From positions 70,287,104 to 70,351,103 of the forward strand of contig OV884014.1 in NCBI GenBank assembly GCA_930367205.1: a DNA stretch of 64,000 bases, read 5' to 3'. The translations under genes were made by a program, and so were the position numbers. Positions 61,191-64,000 of the stretch are shown one piece after another (within the stretch, counting starts at the first letter, position 1; each line of letters starts with the position of its first letter). Origin of the DNA: Acanthosoma haemorrhoidale. Its lineage: Eukaryota > Arthropoda > Insecta > Hemiptera > Acanthosomatidae. The notes beneath the pieces are model-generated. The model had not been told where the DNA came from, did no database searches, and saw only the letters and a list, made by a program, of their open reading frames with translations.

Positions 61191-64000
61191 TTAATATTTG
61201 ACTTGTTTTATAGTCGAGTTTCCGAAACCATTCATGTTGACAACACCGCCATTGATATTTTCGGAATCTGGAACTAAATATTTGGATATAAATATACAAT
61301 TAACACATAAATTAAAATTGTAAGTTTCTATAATGATGCATGCATTAATAGGAAGAAAAAAACTTACCTTTAAGAGAATGACAGAATTTACTCTCAGCTG
61401 AATTCCACTCAGCACGAAGTGATAAGTTGTACATGGAATATTGTGGGTCCCCTGTAACTTCACAGCTGATATTTAAGAATTTGGGAAGAGCTTCCTCGAG
61501 TTGCCCATCTTCTAGCGCAGAATATGTCTCCAGAAGGAACAGTCCATTACATCTGTTTAGTAAAAATGAAAAACATAAAATAAGACCTCAGTGTTCGCGG
61601 GAATTAACTAAGGTTCGCAGAAAACTTCAAAATCTGATGAGTAGGACCAAATCCCAAAAATTCTGAGTATGTGTTCATTAAAATCCAATAAAAAGAAGTA
61701 AAAAATATTTGCAAAAAAAAAAAAGTTGGGACCTTCAGCCTTTTAAGATTTCTATCCCCCCCCCCCTTAAAACATATTTGAAATAGTAATGCAATAAGAA
61801 TTTCAAAGATAATACAAAATATGAGAGGCAAGATTATAAATAGTTTATGTAATATATTTCCAGCTAATTTCAATATTACATTTTAAATTTTTTTTCACAT
61901 CATTAGTTTTTGAGATTGTCCAGATTCTAGAAAAAAACTAGCAATGGCTGAGATAAAGAGAGATGTGATATTTCAAACTGTGGTAGAATATATTTTAAAA
62001 TGTTCAGATTGATTGAATAATTAATAAATTTCCAGCTGCCTAGCATCAAAATAAAACATACAGACTAAAGATGATTGATCCTAACCTGTTGGAAAGTAAA
62101 GCCTTTCCCTTTGGGCACAGCAATTATATTTAACATATCAAACAAGCAGGGAAAAAAAATTGTCATCTTGGACAAATACATTTTTTTAACAGTTTTAATA
62201 ATTTTTGATACCTGGGATGACAAGGTGTCTTGTATGTATCCAATTGGAAATATTGATTATTATCCAGAAAACAGCGCCTCTTCTTATATATGGTGAAATG
62301 TGAGTTGTCCTTTTGATTAAGAAGATTGACGTAATCTCTGTGGGTTAGCTGAGTCTTCACTTCAACAATTTGCCCATGTATCCTCGGCTTACGAATCGTG
62401 TGTGTATAGCTCCAATGACCTTTGAAAATTAATAAATGGAAATTCAATTTTATTATGAAAAAGGCTAGAATAAAGAAATAAATACAGTTTTTCAATTTCC
62501 AGTTCACTGATATGAGTACTTATTATTACTATTACAAAAATTATAATGGTCATTGAGACAAAAAAAGTATTATATATTTTGTCATATAGTATGGACCGAC
62601 GTTCTTATTTTAATTTTGACTTTGATTTGGTCCTATGACCTTGAAAATGCCACCAGATATGTTGGGGAAAAGTTGGTCAACACAATGATAAAATATAAGG
62701 TTATTTTGGAGACTAAATGGCCATTTACTTTTTCTTCAGCCCATCTCACACCAGAAGTCTCAACATATAATTAGCAAAGATGAAAAGTAAAAAACAAAAA
62801 ATCACCTTTCTGGCCTCTCTTTCGCAGCCTGGCTTGCATGTAGGGCTGGTTACTTGTGAGGTAATTATGAACCACTTCGAAATCTTGAAATGGTGGAAAA
62901 GTTTGATCTGAGGGGAGTGGACCTTCGACCAAGAACTTCCTCTTCCTCGCATTGGTCAGAAGCCTATCGCCGGTATCCACGCCCATCTTCTGGCAGATGC
63001 TCTTAAGGGACATAACAATATTGAAAAATGAAATAAAAAAGGGTATAGGGTGAGTTGAAATCGTCAATAGCTCCACAATGATATGTGATTGATTGAATCT
63101 CTTAATGATCATCATAAGTGCTTGCGTAGTACAATACAATATTCACTGTGGAGGAATGGATGTTTTCAATCTCTTCATATAATCAAAAGCAGAAAAAATA
63201 TATTAAAAAATTAGTGTCAAGTATAGGATATTCACTAATCAGAAGGACCAACAGGGGAAAAAATATGAAAGAATTATCGTTGTTATTAGAATTATCTAAT
63301 TACAAAAAACTGTTAATTTTTAGTATGAAATCAATTTTTTTTAAAGACAAATGAGTAAATCTTTTAATGATTAAGATCTTAGAAGTAATTTATTATTATT
63401 GTCTGTAAATTTATGACAAAAATGATTTTTATCCTATCCCCATCATCGCACACTTCTTGATACTTTTTGATTAATTAATTCATTGCACAAAATACCCAAC
63501 AAATTGTAATTATTAAGCAACTTTAGATGTTATGGTGACCTCATTTACAAGTTGATCTTTTTAGAAAAAAGCTTTGTCTTATTCGCCATAAAACTAAATT
63601 AGGTACCTTGACATGTTAGTCATTTTTAAAGTATAATTACATGTTAAAAAAAAATCTATTAACTTTCATGCAAATCTTAAGAAGTTGGTGCAAATATTGA
63701 CTGTGAACACATATCTTTTAAGGAAATATGAACAAATATTTTTTATCCTGAATATTTATTGACTGAGTTAACTTACAATAATGGAAATTGTCTTTATGAC
63801 TTGGGCACTATTAGTTTTAATTAATTTAGATTAGAAAGCATGCACTGACTCTGTTAATTAATTAACTATGTAAATAAATAAGAATAATTACAGCTATCAT
63901 ACGACGTATTTTCTTTTCGAATTCAGATGAATTATCGATTACATCAAAGTATGGGTGTCCAACCCAAGCTGAGGCAGCATTGTAATCGAGCTCCCTGGCA
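61191..64000 (-). CDS. ttd14: TTD14-like protein, C-terminal five exons (partial at window edge)
   Basis: Exons (minus): 64000-63892 (continues beyond the window), 63001-62806, 62419-62212, 61552-61368, 61273-61191 with stop; GT-AG and in phase throughout. The 260-residue piece reads [14 protein letters not shown], then [95 protein letters not shown] and [18 protein letters not shown]. This matches, from memory of the family, the C-terminal half of TRPL translocation defect 14, which joins an N-terminal AAA-type nucleotide-binding domain (not in the window) to a CYTH-like domain. In Drosophila TTD14 binds GTP and a phosphoinositide and is needed for TRPL channel movement and photoreceptor survival. 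Wider roles in insects are unknown to me. Confidence 0.82.

Noticed and set aside
1..64000. CRISPR arrays, bacterial operons, rRNA genes
   Set aside because: None seen; the sequence is eukaryotic nuclear DNA throughout.

Overview
The window is nuclear DNA of an insect. All multi-exon genes have GT-AG introns, AATAAA signals follow the stop codons, the background is AT-rich, and the mobile DNA is of arthropod type: Ty3/Gypsy solo LTRs, DD41D mariner-like transposases and RTE/Jockey-like LINE fragments. The gene set (an IPP-type kelch protein, geminin and a TTD14 homologue) fits an insect. The order cannot be fixed by eye; a hemipteran-type genome with large TE-filled introns is my guess. Exon joins were done by hand, and every internal junction of the four multi-exon models keeps the reading frame.

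Layout. 0.6-2.8 kb: a broken Gypsy LTR/pol fragment followed by a decayed mariner. 6.4-7.1 kb and 12.2-12.9 kb: two intronless, secreted, paralogous proteins on the + strand (mite group-7-allergen-like / JHBP-fold type), with two solo LTRs between them that have perfect 5-bp target duplications. 13.7-16.2 kb: a remnant with a perfect hairpin and a second decayed mariner-like copy. 16.36-34.90 kb: a 15-exon + strand gene of about 1320 codons. Its product reads basic N-terminus, six ankyrin repeats, a large Lys/Glu/Asn-rich middle, a kinase-like domain and a C-terminal KEN-type domain. That is the order of vertebrate RNase L. Its introns carry three LINE fragments and a solo LTR. 35-41.5 kb: no gene seen, with an inverted-repeat element and two small tandem duplications. 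41.5-50.6 kb: an 11-exon minus-strand BTB-BACK-kelch gene matching actin-binding protein IPP. 50.6-54.2 kb: spacer with a LINE fragment. 54.24-56.70 kb: geminin in five exons, with adjacent D-box and KEN-box degrons. 57.4-61.2 kb: spacer with a tRNA-like SINE and a foldback hairpin. 61.2-64.0 kb: the last five exons of a minus-strand TTD14 homologue that runs off the window.

The most notable item is the RNase L-like gene. The ankyrin-pseudokinase-KEN order is the hallmark of the vertebrate 2-5A sensor. This copy has H-G-N in place of H-R-D in the kinase catalytic loop and lacks, by my alignment, the catalytic His of the KEN domain, although its phase-consistent exons argue for a functional gene. 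It may be a nucleotide-sensing or scaffold protein of insect immunity or RNA decay; that function is inference. The other genes are unrelated housekeeping or regulatory genes, and I see no operon-like cooperation.
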